Shown: piece by piece, positions 54,342 through 63,928 of the stretch | Numbering within the stretch: the stretch's first letter is position 1 | How the letters are laid out: every line of letters starts with the position of its first letter | Assembly (NCBI GenBank): GCA_021820525.1 | Contig: JAKADM010000005.1 | Coordinates: 1-64,000, forward strand | Source of the DNA: Thermoplasmata archaeon | Lineage (GTDB): Archaea > Thermoplasmatota > Thermoplasmata > Thermoplasmatales > Thermoplasmataceae | Length of the DNA: 64,000 bases | Direction: 5' to 3' | Position numbers and translations under genes: made by a program | Notes under the pieces: model-generated | Told to the model about the DNA's origin: nothing | What the model saw: only the letters and a program-made list of their open reading frames with translations | The model's database searches: none

Positions 54342-55388
54342 TTGACAGACCATGATTATGATGTAATAATAATAGGAGCAGGAACTGCAGGTCTATCTGC
54401 CGGAGCGGAGCTTGAAAAAAATGGCATCTCTTACATAATACTTGACAAAAAGCAGGAGGTAGGCCTCCCCGTAAGATCGACCGGTGCAGTTTCTCTTGAA
54501 TGGGTTAAAAAGATAGGCATGCCCACTTCTGGAAAGATCGTATCAGCTGAAATTAAAAACATGAGTTTCAGGACAGAATCCGGGAAAAGGATTGACCTTA
54601 ACTTTGAAAAAACTGTTGGGCTTGTTTATGATTTCACTCTTTATGAGAAGTTCCTTGCACAGGAGTTTGCAGGAAAGCCACTGAACATACAGATGAACAC
54701 AAGAGTCAACTCGGTGGATGGAAATACTGTGGAGACCGATAAGGGATCATACAAAGGAAAATTCATAATATTTGCTGCAGGTCCCCAATCCAGTTTTGGC
54801 CCAAAACTATCGAAGAATGAAGTTTTGGTTGCCTATGAGGAGATAAGAAATGTGCCGGCAAGGAAGGATTTCCAGATGATCCTCTGGTTCAGTGATCGTG
54901 TTCCGGGCGGTTATTTGTGGGATTTTGCGGAATCAGATCATTCCAGGAAAATAGGTGTATGCTTTTATCCTGGGACAGGAAAACAGCCTAAAAATGTTCT
55001 TTATGAATTTGATAGTATATATCCCGAACTTAAGGGTGATATTATATCCACAATGGCTCACCAGATACCACTTTCCAGACCAGTTGATACAGTGGTTAAG
55101 GGAAATTACCTTTACACAGGAGATATGGTAAATGCAGTTTTGAACACAACTGCAGGTGGCCTTCAGGGAGCATTCTGGACAGGCAAATCTGCGGCAGAAA
55201 GCATTATAAAGGATAATCCTTCCCTTTATCAGCAAAAATGGGATGAGGAGATCAAGCCATGGCTCCTGAAGCATCACAATATGCATAGAAAAATGAACAG
55301 AAGGGGTGAAAAATCCATTGGAAGGCTTATAACTCTTGCAAAAATGATGCCAAAATCTGTCCAAAAGAGGGTTTTTGCAGGATTATAA
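54342..55388 (+). CDS. Geranylgeranyl reductase-family flavoprotein
   Basis: 348 residues from TTG 54342. The FAD-binding GAGTAGLSAGAELEKNG motif is at the N-terminus, a mid-protein GGYLWDFAESDHSRKIGV block matches the Y-x-W-x-F ... VG motif of archaeal digeranylgeranylglycerophospholipid reductases, and YTGDMVNAVLNTTAGGLQGA is the second FAD contact. It could saturate archaeal lipid chains or a quinone side chain. It is about 40-50 residues shorter than Thermoplasma GGR, so it may be a paralogue with another substrate. Confidence 0.8.
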   Translation: MTDHDYDVIIIGAGTAGLSAGAELEKNGISYIILDKKQEVGLPVRSTGAVSLEWVKKIGMPTSGKIVSAEIKNMSFRTESGKRIDLNFEKTVGLVYDFTLYEKFLAQEFAGKPLNIQMNTRVNSVDGNTVETDKGSYKGKFIIFAAGPQSSFGPKLSKNEVLVAYEEIRNVPARKDFQMILWFSDRVPGGYLWDFAESDHSRKIGVCFYPGTGKQPKNVLYEFDSIYPELKGDIISTMAHQIPLSRPVDTVVKGNYLYTGDMVNAVLNTTAGGLQGAFWTGKSAAESIIKDNPSLYQQKWDEEIKPWLLKHHNMHRKMNRRGEKSIGRLITLAKMMPKSVQKRVFAGL

Positions 55389-55541
55389 ACACCATTCATT
55401 GCAAACATGAAACTAATTATAAAAATATTTTAATAATGTGGTGTAGGGTGTTTAATTAATAATATACATGTTTTTTCACATATGTGATAAATAATCATGA
55501 TTGTTTTATACCTAAAAACGATTGTGTAAGAACGGTGAATT

Positions 55542-56750
55542 ATGTCAAAGAAATTGGTGATTATAGGGGGAGGTTTTGCAGGTCTCAGATTTCTGTATAA
55601 TGTAAGAAAATACATGAAGGATGAGCTTGAGGTAACCCTTATAGATATGAGGAAAACAAGCCTTGAAAAGCCATCTCTTCCAGAAGTGGCCCTTGAGGGC
55701 AAGGAGGTTTCAAAGGTTCAGATTCCCTTTGAAAAGATTGTTAAGAAGGGGGACGTGGATTTTATAAATAGCACAGTGGAGAAGATTGACCCTGAAAAAC
55801 AGACAGTGCAGCTGAGCAGTGGAAAGGAGGTTAAATACGATTATCTCCTCATTGCGGCAGGAGCTGTAAAGGATTACGATGCCATGCCGGGGTTCAATGA
55901 AAACGCCTATTCCGTATGCGATGATACTCAGGCTCCAAAATTATGGAAGAAATTAAACTCTTTTAATGGCGGAAAAATAGTAATTGGCTCGGCAAAGACG
56001 CCATGGTCAGAAGAAACAAAGATACCTCTGGCTGCACCTTGCGAGGGCCCCATTGGAGAAATCATGTTTATGGTTGATCATTTTCTCAGGGAGAATAATC
56101 TGAGGGAAAAATCGACCATAACCGTTTTCACTCCCGGTGAAATATTTTTCGAGGATGTTGGGGAAAAAGTCCACAATGATCTGAAGCCCTTCATAGAAAA
56201 GAGTGGAATCGAGGTAAAAAATAACAAGGTGATCAAAAGCATTGAGCCGGATTCTGTTAAATATGAGGATGGAACTGAGGATAAGAGCGATTTTACAATT
56301 GTCATACCCCCATACAGAGGTCCTGATTTTGTTAAGGAATCGGGAATAGGAGATGCCTATGGTTTCATTTCAACAGACAGTGAGATGAGGCACAATAAAT
56401 ACAGGAATATCTTTGTGGCGGGGGACATAAACAATCTTTCAATGCCCAAGCTTGGACATATAGCCATCCTTCAAGCAGATGTTGCCTTTTCTTCCCTCAG
56501 CAAAGAATTAAAGGGAAAGGGAGAAATCGAGGAGTTCAAGCCTGAAATTTTCTGTATCATGAACAGGGGAGGCTCAGACGCAACCCTCATACTTTCAGAC
56601 TATCTGTTTGGAGGAAAAACAGACAAAACAATAAAGGGCCAGATCGCCCATCTGATGAAATGGGGCTTTGATTCCTATTATTATTACACAAGAGGCCATA
56701 TGCCTCCGGAAGCTGTCCAGAAGAGAATGGAGAGTTTGATCAGAGCATAG
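55542..56750 (+). CDS. Sulfide:quinone oxidoreductase-like flavoprotein
   Basis: 402 residues. FAD loop GGGFAGLRFL, second dinucleotide site KIVIGSAKT and C-terminal FVAGDINNL. Three cysteines, Cys126, Cys167 and Cys338, match in spacing the three redox-active cysteines of sulfide:quinone oxidoreductases (128/160/356 in the Acidithiobacillus enzyme). A C-terminal amphipathic region (WGFDSYYYYTRGHMP) could associate with the membrane. SQR would feed electrons from sulfide to the quinone pool served by the cytochrome b complex encoded just downstream. A type II NADH dehydrogenase is the alternative; the cysteine pattern favours SQR. Confidence 0.8.
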   Translation: MSKKLVIIGGGFAGLRFLYNVRKYMKDELEVTLIDMRKTSLEKPSLPEVALEGKEVSKVQIPFEKIVKKGDVDFINSTVEKIDPEKQTVQLSSGKEVKYDYLLIAAGAVKDYDAMPGFNENAYSVCDDTQAPKLWKKLNSFNGGKIVIGSAKTPWSEETKIPLAAPCEGPIGEIMFMVDHFLRENNLREKSTITVFTPGEIFFEDVGEKVHNDLKPFIEKSGIEVKNNKVIKSIEPDSVKYEDGTEDKSDFTIVIPPYRGPDFVKESGIGDAYGFISTDSEMRHNKYRNIFVAGDINNLSMPKLGHIAILQADVAFSSLSKELKGKGEIEEFKPEIFCIMNRGGSDATLILSDYLFGGKTDKTIKGQIAHLMKWGFDSYYYYTRGHMPPEAVQKRMESLIRA

Positions 56751-56945
56751 TTCCCTATTTTTAAGAGGGCCTGGGAATTAACAAATAAAATTTTCTTTAA
56801 AATTATGTTTTCAGTTTTTTATTGAAACTTATTAAGTAGGAACCTTCAGAATAAGACATATAGATTATATGACAAATTTTTTTCACCTTTAATTAACTGA
56901 ACATGTAAGGCTCACTGATTAAATTCTCAGGCTAAATTTCCCCTT

Positions 56946-57710
56946 ATGGCATCTGAAAAAGCATTTTACGCCATAATGACTGTGATTGTAGTGATCGCAG
57001 GAATTGGTATAGGAGCAGCTTATTATGAATCTGTTAGCAATGTCAGCACAACGGCACCATCTGCGGCGCAAACATCCTTAACACTGATAATTACGCCAAA
57101 CAACTGGTTCCACAACTCCACAATTAACCACAGGCAACCAGCTTACTTTGTTTTGGAGCCCAATGGAACGCTGGGATCCGCAGCAAATCTTTACCTGCCC
57201 TCCCATCAGCTCATATCTCTAACCATAATCGATTATGACAGCGGTACGAGCCCGGCATTGGGCAACGCAACTGCAAATGGAACTCAGAATAACAGCTTCT
57301 TTGCAAAGGTAGTTGGAACTGTTGGTGGAAAGGAATACATATATAATGGAACCAAAATGGCAGAGAACGCCACACTCTCTGGCAACGCCTCTAATAACAT
57401 CAGCATAATGCAGGGGGCTGGATGGGGAGTCTCAAGCCTTCCATGGGTTGGAAACGCAACAACTGGTGGATATTATGTAACGCACACCTTCAGTATAATC
57501 AGTGGTGGAAAGGTTATAGTAAACATACCCTCCTGGGCAGGAAACAATCCAAATGGAGGAACAGTTACCCACGCTCAGTTCTATCTTAACCAGACCTCAG
57601 GTTCAATCCTTTCATGGCAGTGTTATGCACCCTGTGGAACTGGAGTATCAGGCTGGGGCGGAGCAATGGCTACAATTGGATGGATGATGGGGAACATCCA
57701 CGTAATGTAA
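56946..57710 (+). CDS. Sulfocyanin/CoxII-like cupredoxin with atypical ligands
   Basis: 254 residues. N-terminal anchor helix (about 6-25), then a Ser/Thr/Asn-rich, sequon-rich linker and a cupredoxin domain. Potential copper ligands near the C-terminus are His180 (VTHTF), His209 (VTHAQF), Cys226, Cys230 (WQCYAPCGTG) and Met241. Sulfocyanins and CoxII use Cys...His...Met; here the usual histidine after the cysteine(s) is missing. First gene of the cupredoxin-Rieske-cytochrome b cluster (gaps of about 10 bp), so it probably carries electrons from cytochrome b to the terminal oxidase outside the membrane. Confidence 0.72.
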   Translation: MASEKAFYAIMTVIVVIAGIGIGAAYYESVSNVSTTAPSAAQTSLTLIITPNNWFHNSTINHRQPAYFVLEPNGTLGSAANLYLPSHQLISLTIIDYDSGTSPALGNATANGTQNNSFFAKVVGTVGGKEYIYNGTKMAENATLSGNASNNISIMQGAGWGVSSLPWVGNATTGGYYVTHTFSIISGGKVIVNIPSWAGNNPNGGTVTHAQFYLNQTSGSILSWQCYAPCGTGVSGWGGAMATIGWMMGNIHVM

Positions 57711-57720
57711 AGTGGTAAAA

Positions 57721-58449
57721 ATGTCAGAAAAAGACAGGGAGGAGACAACTCCTCCTGACAGTTCAAGGAGAAACTTCATAAAAATGATGGGTGTACTGGC
57801 CATAGGCGCAGCATCCATAGGATTTTTGAGAGGCGGAATTCAAAATATTATACCAAGCAGTGCACCTGTCCTCACAGGTTTTCCATCCCTGAAACTTGTC
57901 GATACCACTGGAAAGCCCATAAGTACAAACTCTTTAGTAGTAAACAATCCAGAAATTGTAACATTCGACTATCCTCTGGTGGATGAACCAAACTTTCTAT
58001 TGAGGCTTGGGGATTCAAACAACAAGGATGTGGAAATTAAACCTGTTACTGTAACAATACCTCTGACAGGGGCAAAGTTCCAGTCGCCAGGCGGTGTTGG
58101 GCCATACAAGTCTGTGGTGGCTTCAAGTGCCATATGTCAGCATCTGGGATGTGTTCCACCCGAGATAAGGTACCACACATTCACATCCTCATCATTCGAT
58201 GGAAAAATCCACTGCGACTGCCATGGAAGCACCTATGATCCCTTTGAAGGTTTCAAGGTAGTTAACGGTCCAACCCAAAGGCCACTGCCAAATGTAATAA
58301 TGTCCCACGAAGGAAGCGATCCTGATACGGATTCATATTATGTCAAGAGTCTTGTTGGCCCTGTAATATATGCGCACACAAGTGACCTGTCTGGGGGCAA
58401 TCCCCTACCATCAACTACTCAGACAACAGTCACAGTTACAAAAGGATGA
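57721..58449 (+). CDS. Rieske iron-sulfur protein
   Basis: 242 residues from ATG 57721 (GTG 57712 is possible). Twin-arginine-type N-terminus SSRRNFIKMMG with a hydrophobic anchor at 22-36. Rieske box I Cys139-x-His141-x2-Cys144 (CQHLGC) and box II Cys165-x-Cys167-His168-Gly (CDCHGS) are complete: C139, H141, C165 and H168 bind the 2Fe-2S cluster and C144/C167 form the disulfide. The Gly/Pro-rich C-terminal part faces outside the cell. It transfers electrons from quinol at cytochrome b to the cupredoxin encoded upstream. Confidence 0.95.
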   Translation: MSEKDREETTPPDSSRRNFIKMMGVLAIGAASIGFLRGGIQNIIPSSAPVLTGFPSLKLVDTTGKPISTNSLVVNNPEIVTFDYPLVDEPNFLLRLGDSNNKDVEIKPVTVTIPLTGAKFQSPGGVGPYKSVVASSAICQHLGCVPPEIRYHTFTSSSFDGKIHCDCHGSTYDPFEGFKVVNGPTQRPLPNVIMSHEGSDPDTDSYYVKSLVGPVIYAHTSDLSGGNPLPSTTQTTVTVTKG

Positions 58450-58458
58450 GTTGATAAT

Positions 58459-60069
58459 ATGGCAAATGAAAATTTAATTGAAAAAATAATGAATGACCCT
58501 CAGCCCATTCCCCGAAAGGTTCCGGATTACATGAGAAAGTCCGGAGGGTTTATGTTCTGGACAGGGGCTATGGTATCGGCCGTTTTCCTCTATGAGGTAG
58601 TGACAGGCCTGATACTTTTATTTTACTACCAGCCCTCCAATGCATATAATAGCACAGAGGCATTCCTTAACACCGTACCCTTTGGCTCAATCATACTGAC
58701 AACGCACCTTTACGGAGCCTACGCCATGATAGTGTTAGTTTATATTCACCTGCTGAGAAATCTTTTCGTGGGTGCTTACAAGAAGCCAAGGCAGATGCAG
58801 TGGCTTTCTGGAATCCTTCTGTTACTGATGACCATAGGTGTTGGGTTCTTCGGATATTCCATGAGCGGTGATGTTCTCTCAGCAGATGCAACAGATGTGG
58901 GAAGAGGAATATCTGGTGCAGTTCCAGTCATTGGACAGTATTTGACTTCTCTCTTTTTTGGAAGTGGAACACAATTATCACTGTTCCATCGTCTCCTTGC
59001 ATGGCACATCGTTCTGGCGGCACTCATTGGCATATTCTTCCTTGCCCACTTCTTCCTTGCAGAGTACAATACCATAATGCCTTCAGGGAAGGATTCAGGG
59101 GACAGGGCACCGGCCATTGACAGGGATGATGGAAGCTACAAGCCATGGTATCCGTACAATCTTATGTACATGATGCAGATTGTTCTTCTCACACTGGGCA
59201 TTGTTGTGATAATCCCATCCATACTTGCAGTTATGCCAAATGTACCCGCACTGTTTTCCCCATTTCCTCAGGTTGCACCAAACAGCCCTCTGGCAATGAA
59301 CGTTCCTGCCTACCCACCATGGTTCCTTCTATTCATATACAAGGAGCTTGATTTCCAGTTTGCTCAGGGACTCGGACCATTCTATGCAACAGTAATATTT
59401 GCCGGGCTCCCCCTTGCCTATCTCGTATTGCTCCCCTATCTGGACACGAAAGCATCTTTGAAACTTGTGGACAGGCCCATAACTGTGTCACTTACCATAG
59501 TCGGAGTTGTATACCTCGCCATACTTTCAGCATGGGGTGCACTGGAGCCTGGTGTGCCAATAAATAACGGGATTGTTGCCCTATTCTACATTGTGCCTCT
59601 TGTTGTCATAACCGGATTTGTCATGTTCCTGACAAAGATGATAAAACAGGGAAAGATCACAAATCCTTACATAGGTGGCATAGTACTGTCAGCAACCTTT
59701 GCAGGTCTGAGTGCCTTTGGAATTGGAGCAATTCTGGTGTATTCAAGAATGAATTTCACACCTTCAGTGTTAGCGGGACTAAGCATACTTGGGCTTTTCC
59801 TTGGTATATCCCTGCTGTTTGCTTTTGCACTGATCTTTGGAATATTTCCACCAAAGGCAAGAAAGCAGGAGGGGAATATTTCAAAGAATACCTATGTGGC
59901 ATACAGTTCCATCATGGGGATTCTTTCCATCGTAATACTCATTGAAATACTTTCCATGCCCTTTGGAAACATTTACAATCAGTCCCTTTATGGTGTTGGC
60001 CTTGGTGTACTCCTCCTGATAGGTGGAGTGATGATAAGGTTATACAGAGGACAGTACTACGGAGAGTAA
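58459..60069 (+). CDS. Cytochrome b (SoxN/CbsA-partner type)
   Basis: 536 residues, about 12 helices. The N-terminal cytochrome b core has two haem-ligand pairs: LTTHLYGAYAMIVLVYIHLL (His ... His, 14 apart) and LAWHIVLAALIGIFFLAHFF. HRLLAW and EYNTIMPSGKDSGDRAP connect to the Qo side. The C-terminal part extends well past the usual b6/subunit IV length with four or five extra helices, as in the Thermoplasmatales and Sulfolobales cytochrome b. Together with the Rieske protein it forms a quinol-oxidising bc1 analogue. Confidence 0.93.
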   Translation: MANENLIEKIMNDPQPIPRKVPDYMRKSGGFMFWTGAMVSAVFLYEVVTGLILLFYYQPSNAYNSTEAFLNTVPFGSIILTTHLYGAYAMIVLVYIHLLRNLFVGAYKKPRQMQWLSGILLLLMTIGVGFFGYSMSGDVLSADATDVGRGISGAVPVIGQYLTSLFFGSGTQLSLFHRLLAWHIVLAALIGIFFLAHFFLAEYNTIMPSGKDSGDRAPAIDRDDGSYKPWYPYNLMYMMQIVLLTLGIVVIIPSILAVMPNVPALFSPFPQVAPNSPLAMNVPAYPPWFLLFIYKELDFQFAQGLGPFYATVIFAGLPLAYLVLLPYLDTKASLKLVDRPITVSLTIVGVVYLAILSAWGALEPGVPINNGIVALFYIVPLVVITGFVMFLTKMIKQGKITNPYIGGIVLSATFAGLSAFGIGAILVYSRMNFTPSVLAGLSILGLFLGISLLFAFALIFGIFPPKARKQEGNISKNTYVAYSSIMGILSIVILIEILSMPFGNIYNQSLYGVGLGVLLLIGGVMIRLYRGQYYGE

Positions 60070-60073
60070 GCCC

Positions 60074-61579
60074 ATGGAAAAAAAGGCGGGCATATCAATC
60101 CTTTTATTTTTTATCTCATTTTTTCTATTCACAGAAGTAGCTTTAACCGGTTTTTTCCTGCATGTTTTCATAATACACACATTTGCAGCAGGATATCTTG
60201 AGATATTTCTGCCTGTCCTGATTTCATTTATGTTGTTATCATTTTTTTTAATTTTCAGTTCAAGGGTAATCTTCTTTTACATTTCACTTTATGTTGCGCT
60301 TTCAATGTTCTTAATGGAAATTTTTTCCCTGCATGAATCCTCTGCAGGAATAGTTCTTGTTGGTTTTCTTCTATATGCTGCATTCATATACCTTAACAGC
60401 GGTAAAATACAGGGCAAGAAAATCAGGGTTACAACGTTCTTTGCAACCCTAACTCTCATAGCCTTTCTTGGAGGAATAATATCCCTATTCCAGCAGCCAT
60501 ATGTAATTCCCATCACTATTGAAACAGCAAACACCCTTTTCATTGGGGTAGGCCATTCCCTTCCCATTCTGGAAAAATATGGTATTTTCATCATAAGCCC
60601 GGATATGATGATGACTGTAAGTCCCATAGAGTTCCTGATTTTCTTTGGCATATCCTCACTGGTTTCAGAAAACTATTTTCTCATTATAAGGTACATTGAA
60701 AATAAGAGATCAGCAATGGGCAGGGTTGGGGCTGCAATATATGGTATTACAGGGGCTCTGAGCTGCCAGTGTGAAAGTTATATTGCTCTTCTCCCCGCCA
60801 TAAGTGCGTTCCTTCTTGATGAAATTCTCCTTCCAACGGTATTCTCCAGTTTGATTCTTCTGTTCCTCACATATATATTCGTTTCAAAATTCTATATGAA
60901 GGGAAGGCACATATTCTATTTTGAACCGGAAAGATGGAACAGAAACAGCAGGCTGCAGCTACTCTTTTTAAGTTCATCTGTTATTCTGCCTCCAATCATT
61001 GTAACAATTGGAGTGTATTTCGGCTTGCAGTTGAATCCAATCTTCTTCTTTTTATCTGCAATGTATATGGTTCTTGAAGGCTACATATTTTCCTATTCCA
61101 TATTCCGTTTCATAAGGCCAGTTTTAAGGACAAGGCTTGCAAACACCATCATAAGCACAGCTGGGGTTGTCATATCCCTCATATGGTATTTTCCCTATCT
61201 TACAGGTCTAGCATATCACAACGGCCTCATATTTGATGTCATGACGCTCAGTGGTTTTCTTGGTGGTATAATGATGGCATATTCCTATTCCCATTCACCA
61301 AGGGTTCAGGCCTATGCCATAAACGAATACATAACCGTAATATTTAGCATATTTCCACTGGCCATTTTCTATCTGGGAAATGTTCTGGAGATAAGAATAT
61401 GGCCTTTCTTTACACTGGAAGGCCAGATCATATATTCACTCATAAACTGGCTTATAATGCTTCCCGTTATGTGGCTGACTACCCATATTTCCCTTCAGAA
61501 TCTTGTATCGGAAAACACATGTGAAAATGTTAAGGTTTCAGATCAGAAAGTTCCTGAAACACTTACAAACCTATCCTAA
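60074..61579 (+). CDS. Polytopic membrane protein of the cytochrome b cluster
   Basis: 501 residues with about 14 predicted helices and very little soluble domain. Starts 4 bp after the cytochrome b stop, so it is in the same operon. A CQCES patch (AGALSCQCESYIALLPAI) sits in one helix/loop; otherwise no known family is evident. The position last in the cupredoxin-Rieske-cytochrome b operon suggests a structural or assembly subunit of that respiratory complex, as with the CbsB/SoxL-type membrane proteins of other archaea, but sequence support is weak. Confidence 0.68.
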   Translation: MEKKAGISILLFFISFFLFTEVALTGFFLHVFIIHTFAAGYLEIFLPVLISFMLLSFFLIFSSRVIFFYISLYVALSMFLMEIFSLHESSAGIVLVGFLLYAAFIYLNSGKIQGKKIRVTTFFATLTLIAFLGGIISLFQQPYVIPITIETANTLFIGVGHSLPILEKYGIFIISPDMMMTVSPIEFLIFFGISSLVSENYFLIIRYIENKRSAMGRVGAAIYGITGALSCQCESYIALLPAISAFLLDEILLPTVFSSLILLFLTYIFVSKFYMKGRHIFYFEPERWNRNSRLQLLFLSSSVILPPIIVTIGVYFGLQLNPIFFFLSAMYMVLEGYIFSYSIFRFIRPVLRTRLANTIISTAGVVISLIWYFPYLTGLAYHNGLIFDVMTLSGFLGGIMMAYSYSHSPRVQAYAINEYITVIFSIFPLAIFYLGNVLEIRIWPFFTLEGQIIYSLINWLIMLPVMWLTTHISLQNLVSENTCENVKVSDQKVPETLTNLS

Positions 61580-63928
61580 CCTTTTTTTAACTTCTGAATA
61601 TATTTCAAGGAGTTCCATCCCTGATTTCACACCAAGAGTACTGTCCTTTGATCCATATTTTTCAATCTTTTTCTCAATGCCCTGTCTATCAACAAGGCCC
61701 AGATAGGGGATTGCATACTCAAACAGGAGGGATGCGGCGCCTGTATCTCCAAACTTATTTCTTATGGCCTTTGAGATCATCCCAAACATCAGCAACATAA
61801 GTTTTCTCGATCTGTGGTTTGTTATGAGGCCATAGAGCACCACAGGAGCCTCCTGAGACTTTATCCTGCCGTCAGATAGCATGGAAAGAATCTTTATCTG
61901 CCTGCTCTTGGAATTTGTGTATGCAATGCCATAACATATCTTTGAATAGAGTTCTGGATTTTTTACGGTCTTCAGATATCCTGAAAGTTTATAGAAATTA
62001 ATGCTGCTCCTTGCAGCACCTATGGCAGCTGCCCCCTGTTCATATCCAGGGATATTCTCAAGTTTTGATATTTTCCCTCCCATAAGTTCGGAATATGTCC
62101 AGTCCACAATGGCAAGGGTATTGTTAAGATCCTCCCTTACATAGAAAGAAATTGCATCATCCCTCACAGTGAATGAGGTTTGAAGCATCTTCCTCAACAG
62201 GTTTGATAGTTTTGATGAAATCTGGAATCCTCCATCACTGATAAAAAAGAGGGTCCTTATGTGGGTTGAGGCCGCCATGAACATGGGATAGAAAAACTCC
62301 TTTGAATTGTCGTCAAGAAATGAAATGTAATCCTTAAGCTCAATTTGCCCACTCATCAGCATCATAAATCGGCTCATTTCTTCAAGGGCAAGGGTCCATT
62401 TATCATTACGGTTTGGGAAGTTCAAATTAAGAGGCTCGGCCAGGTAATAGCCATACATATTTCTATTCAGGCACTCCACAGTCTGTGCCTCTATTTCAAT
62501 GTCCTTCCCATTCATTATTATATTTTTCTCCTTTCCATCTACAACCAGAAATAGGGGGAGAATCCAGTAGCTCTGATCCTTGCCATTCAGAAGAAACCTT
62601 CTCTGCCTTATGCTAAAAATGTTATCGCTTTTCCTTTCCAGGTTTATGATGGGGAAGCCCGGCTTGCTTATCCAGCTTTGGGCCATCTCTGGAATATTTA
62701 TGTCTCCAGAACACGTGTTTAGAAAGTACCATAAGTCTGTGGCTGTCCCGTTTTCAAACTGCTTTTTCTTCAGGTATTTTGATATTCCCTCTTTAAAATT
62801 TTCCTCTCCCATTGCGTGTTCTATCATCCTCAAAACAGAGGCGCCTTTACCATAACTTATTTCGTCAAAGATCTGCTCAAATTCATTTTCAGAAACTTCC
62901 GGTCCAACAGGATGGGTGCACTTTAGAGAATCCTTAAACATGGAAGAAAACATATCGCTGAACACGAAATATTCTTCCATTCCCAGTTCCGGGTAGATCG
63001 CAGCGGCGCACTTTTCAGCCATAAGGGTCGCAAAGCTTTCGTTTAACCAAAGATCAGACCAGCTGCTCAGGGTTACCAGATTTCCAAACCACTGATGGGC
63101 AATCTCATGGGCGATGGTGTCCACGATCTCCCTTTTCTGATCCATATCTTTATCACTGTACAGCAGTAATTTGCTCTCCCGAAATGTAATGGCTCCCCAG
63201 TTTTCCATGGCTCCAGGAGCAAAATCAGGAATGGCAATGAGATGAAGTTTATTGAGTGAATATTCCTGACCAAAATAGTTTTCATAGAATAGAAGGCAAT
63301 CGGCCGCAACTTTGAGGGCAAAATTTGCATCACCTCTTATCTGTCCCGGGGCAGAAAGGATAATCTCCTTGCCCTTATAGCCAAGCTTTACTTCCTCCAT
63401 TTTCCCTATGCCCAGGTAAAAAAGGTATGTTGCCATTTTAGGTGTGGAATGGAATTTAATTTCCCTGAGGCCATTCACAATAATTTCCGTATCCACAGAT
63501 GTATTTGATATTACGTCATATCCTGGAGGCACAACAACTGTTAGTGTGAATCTTGCCTTTTTTCCGGGATCATCAAAGCAAGGAAAGACAGATCTTGCAT
63601 TCTTTGGTTCAAGATCAGTTGTAATCATTCTATTGTCTTCATTGCCAGAGAAATATATTCCATTAAGTTTGTTTCCTATCCTGTTTTTAAATCTCACATA
63701 AAGGTTTATGTCGGAGTCAAAGACATTGTTCACCTTTATCTTCTTACTTTCAGGGATTATTTTAAAATTAACTTCGTGACCGTTGATGAGAACATCTTCA
63801 ACCTCGCTCACATCAGAATCAAGTTCCAGTATCTTATCAGGACTGGAAATGCTTATGGTAACTTCACCAGAATATTCACCGGATATCTCCGGAAACTGCA
63901 TTTTTATTGAATATGATATAATATCCAC
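61571..63928 (-). CDS. M1 aminopeptidase, tricorn-interacting factor F2/F3-like
   Basis: 785 residues. GAMENWG (239-245) binds the substrate amino terminus, HEIAHQWFG (274-282) is the HExxH zinc motif, and WLNESFA supplies the third ligand (Glu297). The remaining C-terminal helical ERAP-like superhelix is complete. Factors F2 and F3 of Thermoplasma trim peptides released by the tricorn protease, downstream of the proteasome; length and N-terminal pattern (ITTDLEPKNARSVFPCFDDP) are close to F3. It is convergent with the membrane protein gene (9 bp overlap). Which of F2 or F3 it is cannot be told here. Confidence 0.93.
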   Translation of the reverse strand: MDIISYSIKMQFPEISGEYSGEVTISISSPDKILELDSDVSEVEDVLINGHEVNFKIIPESKKIKVNNVFDSDINLYVRFKNRIGNKLNGIYFSGNEDNRMITTDLEPKNARSVFPCFDDPGKKARFTLTVVVPPGYDVISNTSVDTEIIVNGLREIKFHSTPKMATYLFYLGIGKMEEVKLGYKGKEIILSAPGQIRGDANFALKVAADCLLFYENYFGQEYSLNKLHLIAIPDFAPGAMENWGAITFRESKLLLYSDKDMDQKREIVDTIAHEIAHQWFGNLVTLSSWSDLWLNESFATLMAEKCAAAIYPELGMEEYFVFSDMFSSMFKDSLKCTHPVGPEVSENEFEQIFDEISYGKGASVLRMIEHAMGEENFKEGISKYLKKKQFENGTATDLWYFLNTCSGDINIPEMAQSWISKPGFPIINLERKSDNIFSIRQRRFLLNGKDQSYWILPLFLVVDGKEKNIIMNGKDIEIEAQTVECLNRNMYGYYLAEPLNLNFPNRNDKWTLALEEMSRFMMLMSGQIELKDYISFLDDNSKEFFYPMFMAASTHIRTLFFISDGGFQISSKLSNLLRKMLQTSFTVRDDAISFYVREDLNNTLAIVDWTYSELMGGKISKLENIPGYEQGAAAIGAARSSINFYKLSGYLKTVKNPELYSKICYGIAYTNSKSRQIKILSMLSDGRIKSQEAPVVLYGLITNHRSRKLMLLMFGMISKAIRNKFGDTGAASLLFEYAIPYLGLVDRQGIEKKIEKYGSKDSTLGVKSGMELLEIYSEVKKRLG

